From contig NZ_JAHCTA010000012.1 of assembly GCF_018474025.1 (NCBI RefSeq), forward strand, positions 25,192 through 89,191: a DNA stretch of 64,000 nucleotides, given 5' to 3'. Under the pieces are notes generated by a model. It was given only the letters and a program-made list of their open reading frames with translations, did not search any database and was not told the origin of the DNA. This DNA is from Alteromonas oceanisediminis (GTDB taxonomy: Bacteria > Pseudomonadota > Gammaproteobacteria > Enterobacterales > Alteromonadaceae). This document shows positions 57,833-63,954 of the stretch, piece by piece; the first letter of the stretch is position 1, and each line of letters begins with the position of its first letter. The translations under genes were made by a program, and so were the position numbers.

Positions 57833-58519
57833 ATGAAATTTATGAAAACTTCAATCGCCGCCGCAATGTTGACAGCATTGACTGCAGTCTCTGCGACTGG
57901 CGTAGTGCAAGCCAATGAACATAAGAAATCAGATGAGATGAAAAGTGAGCATCACCAGCATCTCTCAATGATTGACGACGACGCGTGGGTAACCATTACC
58001 GGTAAAGTCACTAAGGCAGAAGCCGACGGCTTTATGCTTGATTACGGTCATGGCGATATTCGCATCGATTTGGAAGACGGTAATTACACTGAAGCGACGG
58101 CTGAAATGATTGATGGCGACAGCGTCACCGTCACCGGTCAATTGGATGATGACGTATTTGCCACACGTTCAATTGAAGCCTCAAGTGTTTATGTGCCGCG
58201 TTTGATGACAACCTATATCTCAAGTTCGCTTGATGATGAGTCATCAGATCTTTACAAGTTCGCCTCCAGAGTACCAACCAATACGTCACAATTGACGGTA
58301 ACGGGTACGGTCATCGCGGCTGAGGATGAACACATTCAGCTGGATGTTGGCGAAAATCATTTAGTTGTCGATTTGAGTGAGTTGCCAATCGACGTGACAT
58401 CAGAATCTAGTAGTTTCGAAGTCACCGAAGGTGATTACGTTGAAGTGCAAGTGCGCTTCGATCCAGAAATCTTTGGCACGTACGATATCGACGCCACAGC
58501 GATTACTAAAATCGGATAA
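57833..58519 (+). CDS. Exported protein with two OB-like repeats
   Basis: A 228-residue exported protein. The ATG at 57833 follows GAGGAGG and gives a signal peptide (MKTSIAAAMLTALTAVSATG, cut near VQA/NE). The mature protein has two repeats of a roughly 70-residue beta-rich unit: one starting WVTITGKVTKAEADGFMLDY and one starting LTVTGTVIAAEDEHIQLDV, each followed by a GD-x-V-x-V strand and a second T/D-rich part. This resembles bacterial OB-fold (YgiW-like or DUF5666) proteins, but I cannot assign a function. It is the last ordinary gene before the cassette array. Confidence 0.75.
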   Translation: MKFMKTSIAAAMLTALTAVSATGVVQANEHKKSDEMKSEHHQHLSMIDDDAWVTITGKVTKAEADGFMLDYGHGDIRIDLEDGNYTEATAEMIDGDSVTVTGQLDDDVFATRSIEASSVYVPRLMTTYISSSLDDESSDLYKFASRVPTNTSQLTVTGTVIAAEDEHIQLDVGENHLVVDLSELPIDVTSESSSFEVTEGDYVEVQVRFDPEIFGTYDIDATAITKIG

Positions 58520-58535
58520 TACAATCTTTACTGTT

Positions 58536-58562
58536 AAAAAAGCCTCTCACGAGGCTTTTTTT
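58536..58562 (+). terminator. Rho-independent terminator, bidirectional
   Basis: Stem AAAAAAGCCTC / GAGGCTTTTTT with loop TCAC, 16 bp after the exported protein gene. It has T runs on both strands, so it could also stop transcripts from the cassette array arriving from the right. Confidence 0.92.
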
Positions 58563-58632
58563 ATGCGCTTTGAAGTTCCGGGGATGGGTTTTCCAACAAT
58601 TCTGGGAAAACGTAGACGGGCATAAGATTAAT
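58561..58632 (-). pseudogene. Fragment of a second DUF1801-like gene
   Basis: The minus strand encodes NLMPVYVFPELLENPSPEL and then QSA before a stop at 58561, closely matching HLMPVYVFPELLESLSPEL of the intact gene at 58685-59044. The 5' part is missing: the fragment is joined directly to a half attC site. The 3' end runs into the chromosomal terminator. It is a remnant of a duplicated or related cassette gene. Confidence 0.78.
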
Positions 58633-58636
58633 GCCT

Positions 58637-58673
58637 CAGTGACCGCAGGGAACGGGTTTAGCACTTGTTAGTG
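58637..58673 (-). repeat. Half attC site (degenerate)
   Basis: CAGTGACCGCAGGGAACG and then TTTAGCACTTGTTAGTG match one arm of the intact sites (compare 62839-62875). The other arm, which should hold the GGGC...GCTTAGCGTTA block, is missing and replaced by the gene fragment. Probably no longer recombinogenic. Confidence 0.7.
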
Positions 58674-58684
58674 ACCAGCCGATA

Positions 58685-59044
58685 CTACACGTATTCTGCT
58701 TGTTTATATTTTCTATAACCTGCTCGTGTTAATTCGTTGAGCTCTTGAAAGAGTTTGGCATCGGTTGCTTTAAAGTTGAAGCATGATTTACCTTGCATTC
58801 GCTTTTTAAGTTCTGGCGATAGGCTTTCCAATAATTCTGGAAAGACGTAGACAGGCATTAGATGAAAACTGACATAATGCCGATTGATTTTGACCGAGCC
58901 AAAGTACATTGGCTTCTTGTTTTTCATGACATGATGAGTGTTTAAGTAATAATTGTCGGGCTTATCGGTGACAACGACCATGTCGCTTGAATATGCACGC
59001 AAAATTTCTTTTAGGTGATTAAATATTTCTTCTGAATTATCCAC
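58685..59044 (-). CDS. DUF1801-like cytosolic protein
   Basis: A 119-residue protein with the DUF1801/YdhG-like pattern: YFGSVKINRHYVSFHLMPVY, then LSPELKKRMQGKSCFNFKAT and a final ELTRAGYRKYKQ helix. The family's function is not known. Complete in length. It lies 50 bp after the dioxygenase gene with no attC between them, so the two may share one cassette. Part of it is duplicated at 58561-58632. Confidence 0.75.
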   Translation of the reverse strand: MDNSEEIFNHLKEILRAYSSDMVVVTDKPDNYYLNTHHVMKNKKPMYFGSVKINRHYVSFHLMPVYVFPELLESLSPELKKRMQGKSCFNFKATDAKLFQELNELTRAGYRKYKQAEYV

Positions 59045-59094
59045 ATTTTACAGCCTCTTAGACTAAAACTTTAAGAAGTCACATGACGCTTCAA

Positions 59095-59886
59095 TCACGC
59101 GCTTGTCGCGTGCACTCCTTTGTTATTGGTTTTTATCTCTATCGCACTCTCAAATGCACTAGGATTTTCGAGTTTTCCCAGTGTTTCAGCGTCTGGCAAG
59201 CAACTGTCATCCACGAATTTCACTAGCTCGAGAACCGGATCGCAAAACAATACATCAAGTGATAGACGATCTATGCCGTATATTCCTCGATGAATCATAT
59301 TTGCGCTAAATACCAACAAATCGCCTGCATCTAAGGTAACTCTTACTCCAGTAGGGAGGTCCTCATGGTTCTTGCGGCCATTCTGCTCTAAGCGTACATC
59401 AAGCTCTTCTTTGCTATCCCAGCGTCTGTGGGTTCCGGGTATCAACTCAATACCTGGTTCATCGACCAAAGGAATTCGAAAATGAAGGACATTGGGACCT
59501 AGAAGGGCTTCCTTCTGCTCTTCAACGGACAAATGATATTGCGGATCTCTATGCCAATAATTTTTCTGGGAGCTATTCGCCGGATCAAAAAACAGCTGGG
59601 TATTCATAAATGTTGCGCAACTGCCCATGATAGAAGTCACTACGTCCATCAGCTTATCTGAACCGATGAACGTGAATAATGACACTCTCTCAGAATCCAT
59701 CAAGTGCTTTTGGGCTGTTAGATAAGCAAAGTTTATAGCCTTTTCAGCGTAGAACCTCGAATTCTCCTGCATCCATGACTGATGGAACTGAAGGACCACT
59801 TGTCGCAGCTTCTGAAGCTCACTCACTTCAAAAACATCTTTAAGAACGAGATAGCCATTTTCTTCATAATCCGTCTTCATGAGCAT
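59095..59886 (-). CDS. Phytanoyl-CoA dioxygenase (PhyH) family protein
   Basis: A 263-residue Fe(II)/2-oxoglutarate oxygenase. The metal ligands are H112 and D114 in NYWHRDPQYHL and H199 in NMIHRGIYG; R207 should bind 2-oxoglutarate. The family hydroxylates lipids or small molecules; the substrate is not known. ATG 59886 or 59880 may start it; the ribosome-binding site is weak. It lies in the integron array but is larger than the other cassette genes. The site to its right is a half attC. Confidence 0.82.
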   Translation of the reverse strand: MLMKTDYEENGYLVLKDVFEVSELQKLRQVVLQFHQSWMQENSRFYAEKAINFAYLTAQKHLMDSERVSLFTFIGSDKLMDVVTSIMGSCATFMNTQLFFDPANSSQKNYWHRDPQYHLSVEEQKEALLGPNVLHFRIPLVDEPGIELIPGTHRRWDSKEELDVRLEQNGRKNHEDLPTGVRVTLDAGDLLVFSANMIHRGIYGIDRLSLDVLFCDPVLELVKFVDDSCLPDAETLGKLENPSAFESAIEIKTNNKGVHATSA

Positions 59887-59898
59887 ACCAATAATACT

Positions 59899-59940
59899 GC
59901 CCCTGTGAACGGAGTGAACGTGTTTAGCGCTTCGCTAGGC
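59899..59940 (-). repeat. Half attC site (degenerate)
   Basis: GTGAACGGAGTGAACG, TGTTTAGCGCTTC and GCTAGGC match one arm of the intact sites; the core GTTAGGC has changed to GCTAGGC. The second arm is missing, and the dioxygenase start follows within 15 bp. The lipoprotein stop codon (59935-59937) lies inside the remaining core box. Confidence 0.7.
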
Positions 59941-60396
59941 ATGTCCACTTAAAACCTCGATCTGGGAGATGTCCATGATCCTTATATGCGTTTGATAATA
60001 GTACTTATTAGACGGTTTTTTCCTTGTACCAAAAGTAATTTTAACTCGTTGAGCTTCGCCATTTACTCTGATGGATTTATTGATGAAATACTCTTGAGGT
60101 TTTACTCCATATTTTTGAACGAAAAGAGAAATAACACTGGGGTGTAGAGCAACGGTTACTGCTCGTTGGTCACGGTAGTCAAATTCAGTGTTGAGATAAA
60201 CATAAGGACCCTGATTCCCGGCAGCCTTAATCTTGAGCGTGTATTCTCCGGCGATACCTGTTGGTGCAGATTCAGCGGCACTTCTGATTATTTCCATGGT
60301 GTCTGAATACACCACCTCAGCTTTATGGGGTGATGCAATTTGAGTCGAACTACAACCTGATAGAAATAAAACAAGTGTGATTAAAACTATTTTCAT
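59935..60396 (-). CDS. Cassette-encoded lipoprotein, unknown function
   Basis: A 153-residue predicted lipoprotein (MKIVLITLVLFLSGC, lipidated Cys 15). The mature part is beta-rich (YTLKIKAAGNQGPYVYLNTE; VALHPSVISLFVQKYGVKPQ; SIRVNGEAQRVKITFG), possibly an OB-fold. I do not recognise the family. The ribosome-binding site AAGGAAAT lies 11 nt before the ATG, and only about 20 bp separate the start from the attC, as is usual for cassettes. Confidence 0.7.
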   Translation of the reverse strand: MKIVLITLVLFLSGCSSTQIASPHKAEVVYSDTMEIIRSAAESAPTGIAGEYTLKIKAAGNQGPYVYLNTEFDYRDQRAVTVALHPSVISLFVQKYGVKPQEYFINKSIRVNGEAQRVKITFGTRKKPSNKYYYQTHIRIMDISQIEVLSGHA

Positions 60397-60415
60397 TATT
60401 TATTTCCTTATAAAT

Positions 60416-60520
60416 GCCTAACGCAAAGCTAGTGGGCAGTGACGTAGCGGCATAATCGCGAAGCGCAGCTGCGTTACTGTCCCAGTGACCGAATGGAACG
60501 AGTTAAGCGCCTGGTTACAT
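60416..60520 (-). repeat. attC site
   Basis: A 105-bp imperfect palindrome from GCCTAAC (60416-60422) to GTTACAT (60514-60520), with inner blocks GGGCAGTGACGTAGCGG and CTGTCCCAGTGACC. It separates the inverted ccdAB cassette from the lipoprotein cassette. Confidence 0.82.
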
Positions 60521-60537
60521 GCCAGCCCTGCTATCAA

Positions 60538-60560
60538 ATGCGCATTTCTATGCGTATACT
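60538..60560 (+). promoter_or_regulatory. ccdAB promoter and operator
   Basis: A near-perfect 20-bp palindrome (ATGCGCATTTCTATGCGTAT, one mismatched pair) overlaps a TATACT -10 box at 60555-60560. It fits an operator for autorepression by the CcdA-CcdB complex. The -35 region is weak. Confidence 0.55.
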
Positions 60561-60587
60561 GTGTTTGAAATAAACAGGAGATTGGCA

Positions 60588-60833
60588 ATGACAGACCTTT
60601 ATGATTTAACTGCACCCAAAAAAGCAACAAACTTGAGTTTGAACAGCGACTTGTTAAATAAAGCTAGAGGATTAAAAATTAACCTGTCTGCAACTTTGGA
60701 ACAAGCATTAAACGATAAGCTTAAGACTGAGGCGGCCGCAAAATGGAAAAAAGACAACGCTGCAGCCATAGAAGCGTACAATGAGTTTGTTGCGGAAAGT
60801 GGGTTATTGAGTGATGAATACAGAGAGTTTTAA
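60588..60833 (+). CDS. ccdA: Antitoxin CcdA
   Basis: An 81-residue antitoxin. The N-terminal ribbon-helix-helix (KKATNLSLNSDLLNKARGLK) binds DNA, and the C-terminal part (KWKKDNAAAIEAYNEFVAES, ending DEYREF) wraps the toxin. The ATG at 60588 follows AGGAG; an upstream in-frame ATG at 60519 lies in the attC and is rejected. It runs against the array direction and has its own promoter. The stop overlaps the ccdB start (TAATG). Confidence 0.93.
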   Translation: MTDLYDLTAPKKATNLSLNSDLLNKARGLKINLSATLEQALNDKLKTEAAAKWKKDNAAAIEAYNEFVAESGLLSDEYREF

Positions 60834-61150
60834 TGGCCCAGTTTGATGTTTATAGAAACCCAAGCAAACAATCTAAAGAAGCCTATCCTTATTTAGTAGA
60901 TATGCAAAATAGTGTGATTGACCAATTGGCGACAAGACTGATTGTGCCACTAAGTATTGCGCGCTCGAAGCCCACTATGCTGATGAAAAACCTGATGCCA
61001 GAAATACTTTTTGAGGGCGAGCGTTACTTCTTCTTAACCCAGCAACTTACTTCCATGCCAGCAGAAAACCTAAAATCGCCGATTGGTACATTAGAGAGTT
61101 CAAGGTCTTTGCTGATAGATGCGATAGACTTCGCCATTACTGGCATATAA
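60833..61150 (+). CDS. ccdB: Toxin CcdB (DNA gyrase poison)
   Basis: A 105-residue toxin expected to trap DNA gyrase. It begins MAQFDVYRNPSKQSKEAYPY and has LATRLIVPLSIARS and FLTQQLTSMP. It ends DFAITGI: the Trp found in F-plasmid CcdB (WGI) is Thr here. From memory a chromosomal Vibrio CcdB also ends ITGI and is active, so the toxin could still work. Its stop TAA lies inside the next attC box. Confidence 0.92.
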   Translation: MAQFDVYRNPSKQSKEAYPYLVDMQNSVIDQLATRLIVPLSIARSKPTMLMKNLMPEILFEGERYFFLTQQLTSMPAENLKSPIGTLESSRSLLIDAIDFAITGI

Positions 61151-61249
61151 CTTTAAGCTAAGGGGCAATGATGTGGGGCTATAATCGCGAAGAGGCCCCG
61201 CGTTACTGTCCCAGCGAACCAAGTGAGCGCGTTTAGCGCCTTGTTATAC
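61145..61249 (-). repeat. attC site
   Basis: A 105-bp site from ATATAAC to GTTATAC with strong inner pairing (TGGGGCTATAA / AGGCCCCGCG). It holds the stop codons of both flanking genes: ccdB (plus) and the 80-aa membrane protein (minus). Confidence 0.85.
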
Positions 61250-61486
61250 ATACAGGCTCCCAAACAACAGCAGTACAGGAAGCATAAAAAACATAGCATA
61301 CCGTTTTAGCTGTTGATCTTCGCCCGCAGAACGGATGAATTTTTGATAAACGAATTTTGCAAAAATAATTACTGCGACAGTAAATGAAATAGTCAGATAA
61401 ACAGGATCCAAACCAATTAGCTCAGCGACTAAAACGACGTAAGGAATTAAAGCGGCAAATTCAAATCCTTTTCCAGAAAAATCCAT
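61244..61486 (-). CDS. Small membrane protein (cassette gene), unknown function
   Basis: 80 residues with three hydrophobic stretches (FAALIPYVVLVAELIGL; VYLTISFTVAVIIFAKFVY; YAMFFMLPVLLLFGSLYV). No family recognised. Ribosome-binding site AAAGGAAA before the ATG. The stop TAA is part of the attC box. It lies next to two toxin-antitoxin cassettes. Confidence 0.7.
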   Translation of the reverse strand: MDFSGKGFEFAALIPYVVLVAELIGLDPVYLTISFTVAVIIFAKFVYQKFIRSAGEDQQLKRYAMFFMLPVLLLFGSLYV

Positions 61487-61507
61487 ATTTGTTTCCTTTT
61501 ACAGTAT

Positions 61508-61580
61508 GTATAACGCTAAGCTAACGGGCAGTGACGTAGCGGCATAATGTTTGAGTTGACACCATAGTCGTTTGTTAGGC
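61508..61580 (-). repeat. attC site, shortened
   Basis: A 73-bp site from GTATAAC to GTTAGGC. One arm (GCTAAGCTAACGGGCAGTGACGTAGCGG) matches the other sites; the other arm (GAGTTGACACCATAGTCG) does not and would not pair with it, so folding may be impaired. Confidence 0.72.
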
Positions 61581-61584
61581 CCCA

Positions 61585-61881
61585 CTACGCAGCTTCGAAG
61601 TCGTAAGGTGAAACATTTAATTTTTCTTTTTCCATTCTCGTTTGCCAAAGGTCGTATGCATTTTGAACACGTAACCAATGATCTGCGTTTGGTTTAGAGA
61701 ATACCAGTTCCAATCTGACCGCCATTTCTGGACTGATAGCTGCATTCCCATTAAGTATTTTGGATAGCGTTTTGCGGCTAACTCCAAGATGTTCTGCGGC
61801 GTCAGTAATAGTTATCCCAAGCGACTCTATAACCAGTTCCTTTAGAATTTCACCGGGATGTGCTGGGTTGAACATTTGCAT
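61585..61881 (-). CDS. higA: Antitoxin HigA (XRE family)
   Basis: A 98-residue helix-turn-helix antitoxin. It begins [20 protein letters not shown] and has the [23 protein letters not shown]. Its start overlaps the toxin stop by one base (TAATG). Toxin first, antitoxin second is the order typical of higBA. Confidence 0.93.
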   Translation of the reverse strand: MQMFNPAHPGEILKELVIESLGITITDAAEHLGVSRKTLSKILNGNAAISPEMAVRLELVFSKPNADHWLRVQNAYDLWQTRMEKEKLNVSPYDFEAA

Positions 61882-62159
61882 TAGTGATAATCCTCATAGT
61901 TAACGATTTCGGCATTTTGACCTTTAAACCGAAAGGTCACACGCCAATTCCCACTGACTCTGACGGACCATATCTCTTTCCTATTACCTTTTAGCTGATG
62001 CAGGAATAGGCCAGGTAAATCCATATCGTCTGGTGATATAGCCTGATCCAAGTTGGAGAGAATAAGCCGAAGTTTTTTCTCATGTTTCTTTTGAATCCCA
62101 GACGTTTTACCAGTGGAATAAAACTTCTCGAGACCTTTGTGAATAAAGCTAATGATCAT
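61881..62159 (-). CDS. higB: Toxin HigB (RelE-like mRNA interferase)
   Basis: A 92-residue RelE/ParE-superfamily toxin that should cut mRNA on the ribosome. Motifs: [34 protein letters not shown] and [15 protein letters not shown], ending IVNYEDYH with the terminal Asp-Tyr-His. Given the -10 box at 62166-62171, the mRNA would start about at the ATG, so translation may be leaderless. Confidence 0.92.
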   Translation of the reverse strand: MIISFIHKGLEKFYSTGKTSGIQKKHEKKLRLILSNLDQAISPDDMDLPGLFLHQLKGNRKEIWSVRVSGNWRVTFRFKGQNAEIVNYEDYH

Positions 62160-62165
62160 TGTTTG

Positions 62166-62193
62166 ATTGTAACCCAGGTGGTTACAAAGTCAA
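62166..62193 (-). promoter_or_regulatory. higBA promoter and operator
   Basis: On the minus strand: TTGACT (62188-62193), 16-bp spacer, TACAAT (62166-62171). A perfect inverted repeat TTGTAACC-N5-GGTTACAA (62167-62187) fills the spacer and overlaps the -10, as expected for a HigA operator. Confidence 0.8.
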
Positions 62194-62209
62194 TATTTGG
62201 TGGGCAAGG

Positions 62210-62317
62210 GCCTAACTTTTCAATAACGGGCGCAGGCACGTGGGGCATAATGGCGAAGCCGCCCCGCGTGTATGCGTCCCAGCGAGCATCGCGAGTGAGT
62301 TTATTGACTTGTTAGAA
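62210..62317 (-). repeat. attC site
   Basis: A 108-bp site from GCCTAAC to GTTAGAA with paired inner arms (CACGTGGGGC / GCCCCGCGTG). Separates higBA from the DUF4265-like gene. Confidence 0.84.
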
Positions 62318-62323
62318 GCGTTC

Positions 62324-62752
62324 TCAATCAAAGCGCCAAACTGGAAACGCGAAATCTATCCCCAGTTCCTCATATGCGTCTATTAAATGGTTAAGTTTAA
62401 CTATATCGATATTTGGAGGGACGTCTATGGCATATAGTCTGTATTGTGCAAATCCTTCGTAGGAACAGCCAAGAGAAACAATTACTTCGAAGAAAGCCGT
62501 TAAATCCAAATCTATGTTATTCAAAAGAGAAATGACAGAGTGCCCTGACTCTTTAATTAGTTCAAATTCAAATATGTGATCATTTACAGGATCAGGTTCT
62601 GCACTAAATATATCTTCGTTAGCCAAACCGTCTAAAAAGAAGGGAACATTCTTTAACTGGTAATGCTCGCCAACTCTCTCACACCAGATACCCTCCGCTC
62701 CTACAGGCGGCCATTCGTCTTCAATATCAAGAGCGAATAAAACCTTTTCCAT
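62324..62752 (-). CDS. DUF4265-like protein
   Basis: A 142-residue cytosolic protein with WPPVGAEGIWCERVGEHYQL near the N terminus and KNVPFFLDGLANEDIFSAEP, the pattern of DUF4265. Function unknown. Ribosome-binding site AAGGGAT before the ATG; the start is about 25 bp from the attC on its right. No own promoter is evident. Confidence 0.72.
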   Translation of the reverse strand: MEKVLFALDIEDEWPPVGAEGIWCERVGEHYQLKNVPFFLDGLANEDIFSAEPDPVNDHIFEFELIKESGHSVISLLNNIDLDLTAFFEVIVSLGCSYEGFAQYRLYAIDVPPNIDIVKLNHLIDAYEELGIDFAFPVWRFD

Positions 62753-62770
62753 TTACTTATCCCTTAGAGC

Positions 62771-62875
62771 TTCTAACGCTAAGCTAGCGGGCACGAAGAT
62801 GCGGCGAGAATGGCGAAGCCGCCGCGTGTTTGTGTCCCAGTGACCGCAGGGAACGTGGTAAGCGCTTTGTTAGCC
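62771..62875 (-). repeat. attC site
   Basis: A 105-bp site from TTCTAAC to GTTAGCC with inner arms GATGCGGCG / GCCGCGTGT. The stop of the membrane protein on its right (62870-62872) lies in the box. Confidence 0.85.
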
Positions 62876-63301
62876 TTCATACCCTTGAACCCTATAAAAA
62901 CCTACCAAACAAAGTACTTTGACTACCAGCCCAATGAAAGTTGACATTATTGCAGTGGAAATCGCCACGCTTAAATACCCAGCTGAAGGACTATCGCTCC
63001 AGTTATACCCTATAGATATGAAGTTGATCAGGGTAACTGTAATCCCTATTAACAAACCAACGTTTCCACACGAGTGAAAAACACGCTGTGCCAAAAGATT
63101 GGTTTCAGATTTTTTGACAGCTTTGATCGTAATTTTAATTGAATTAAACGAATGTATAGAAATAGCAAAAAACATTGTTGGAACAATGACCAGACCTAAT
63201 ATAGTGGGAAATGTTTGGTCTAGAAATAAAGGCAGAGAATTACCAAACCATAGGCCTAAAATAATAGTTGCTATAAAAATCAAACAGCTTATGAAATACA
63301 A
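62870..63301 (-). CDS. Cassette membrane protein (four helices), unknown function
   Basis: 143 residues with four membrane segments (YFISCLIFIATIILGLWFGN; FPTILGLVIVPTMFFAISIH; NVGLLIGITVTLINFISIGY; AISTAIMSTFIGLVVKVLCL). The start is TTG 63301 with GGAG 8 nt upstream. No family recognised. The stop lies in the attC. Confidence 0.68.
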   Translation of the reverse strand: MYFISCLIFIATIILGLWFGNSLPLFLDQTFPTILGLVIVPTMFFAISIHSFNSIKITIKAVKKSETNLLAQRVFHSCGNVGLLIGITVTLINFISIGYNWSDSPSAGYLSVAISTAIMSTFIGLVVKVLCLVGFYRVQGYEG

Positions 63302-63315
63302 GGCTTTCTCCAGGA

Positions 63316-63423
63316 GGCTAACACCAAACTAAGGGGCAATTACTTGTTGGTGATAATGCGGAACGCGCCAACGAGTAATTGTCCCAGTGAGCGCAGCGAA
63401 CGATCTTTAGTGCCTTGTTATGC
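63316..63423 (-). repeat. attC site
   Basis: A 108-bp site from GGCTAAC to GTTATGC with inner arms CAATTACTTGTTGG / CCAACGAGTAATTG, a 14-bp near-perfect pairing. Confidence 0.85.
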
Positions 63424-63428
63424 ACATT

Positions 63429-63911
63429 CTACTTAAAATAGACAGCAAGACTAATACTTATAACAGCAAGAACAAAACATCCCAAAGACAGATAACTAAA
63501 AACTTTCACCATTAAGTCCAGTTTGAAATAACTATTTGTGGTTACATTAACATCGTCTAATTTTTTCAGTATGTCGCTCTTAGTTATTGCTTTATCTGAA
63601 GGGGTTTTCTTCTTTTTCTCAATTAACTTTTCGATTTCATATAATGAAAGTGGAACTTCAATTCCACTAGAAAAATATTTTGACAAGATACTTTGCACTG
63701 TAAGGCTTCCAGTTATAGATAAAAGCCATAATGCTATTGCGGAATAATACCAAACCGAAATGGTAGACATCTTATCGTGGAAGCTAATAGCAATTGCAAG
63801 GCCGCCTGAAGAAATAGTCATAATTTGCTTAAGAAAAGATTCTCTAAGTCTTATGATTTCTTTTTCTACATCAGTATTGTTGACCACTTTGCCTCCATGG
63901 TGCATAGACAC
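63429..63911 (-). CDS. Cassette membrane protein with a charged middle, unknown function
   Basis: 160 residues: a short N-terminal helix (VEKEIIRLRESFLKQIMT), two membrane segments (SGGLAIAISF; YYSAIALWLLSITGSLTVQS), a charged helical middle (YEIEKLIEKKKKTPSDKAIT) and a final membrane segment (YLSLGCFVLAVISISLAVYF). GTG 63911 with GAGGGAG upstream or ATG 63905. The layout resembles small S-2TM/SLATT-like sensors in general form only; no assignment is made. Confidence 0.65.
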   Translation of the reverse strand: MSMHHGGKVVNNTDVEKEIIRLRESFLKQIMTISSGGLAIAISFHDKMSTISVWYYSAIALWLLSITGSLTVQSILSKYFSSGIEVPLSLYEIEKLIEKKKKTPSDKAITKSDILKKLDDVNVTTNSYFKLDLMVKVFSYLSLGCFVLAVISISLAVYFK

Positions 63912-63954
63912 AATGACTCCCTCAGAAATGCTAGCCTCCGCATTTTCGTGGGTT

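Noticed and set aside
59045..59094. attC between the dioxygenase and the DUF1801-like gene
   Set aside because: No core boxes or arm sequences were found in these 50 bp.
58620..63430. Repeated about 105-bp palindromes as REP elements or transposon ends
   Set aside because: Core boxes RYYYAAC / GTTRRRY, spacing one gene apart and stop codons at the boxes fit attC; no transposase is present.
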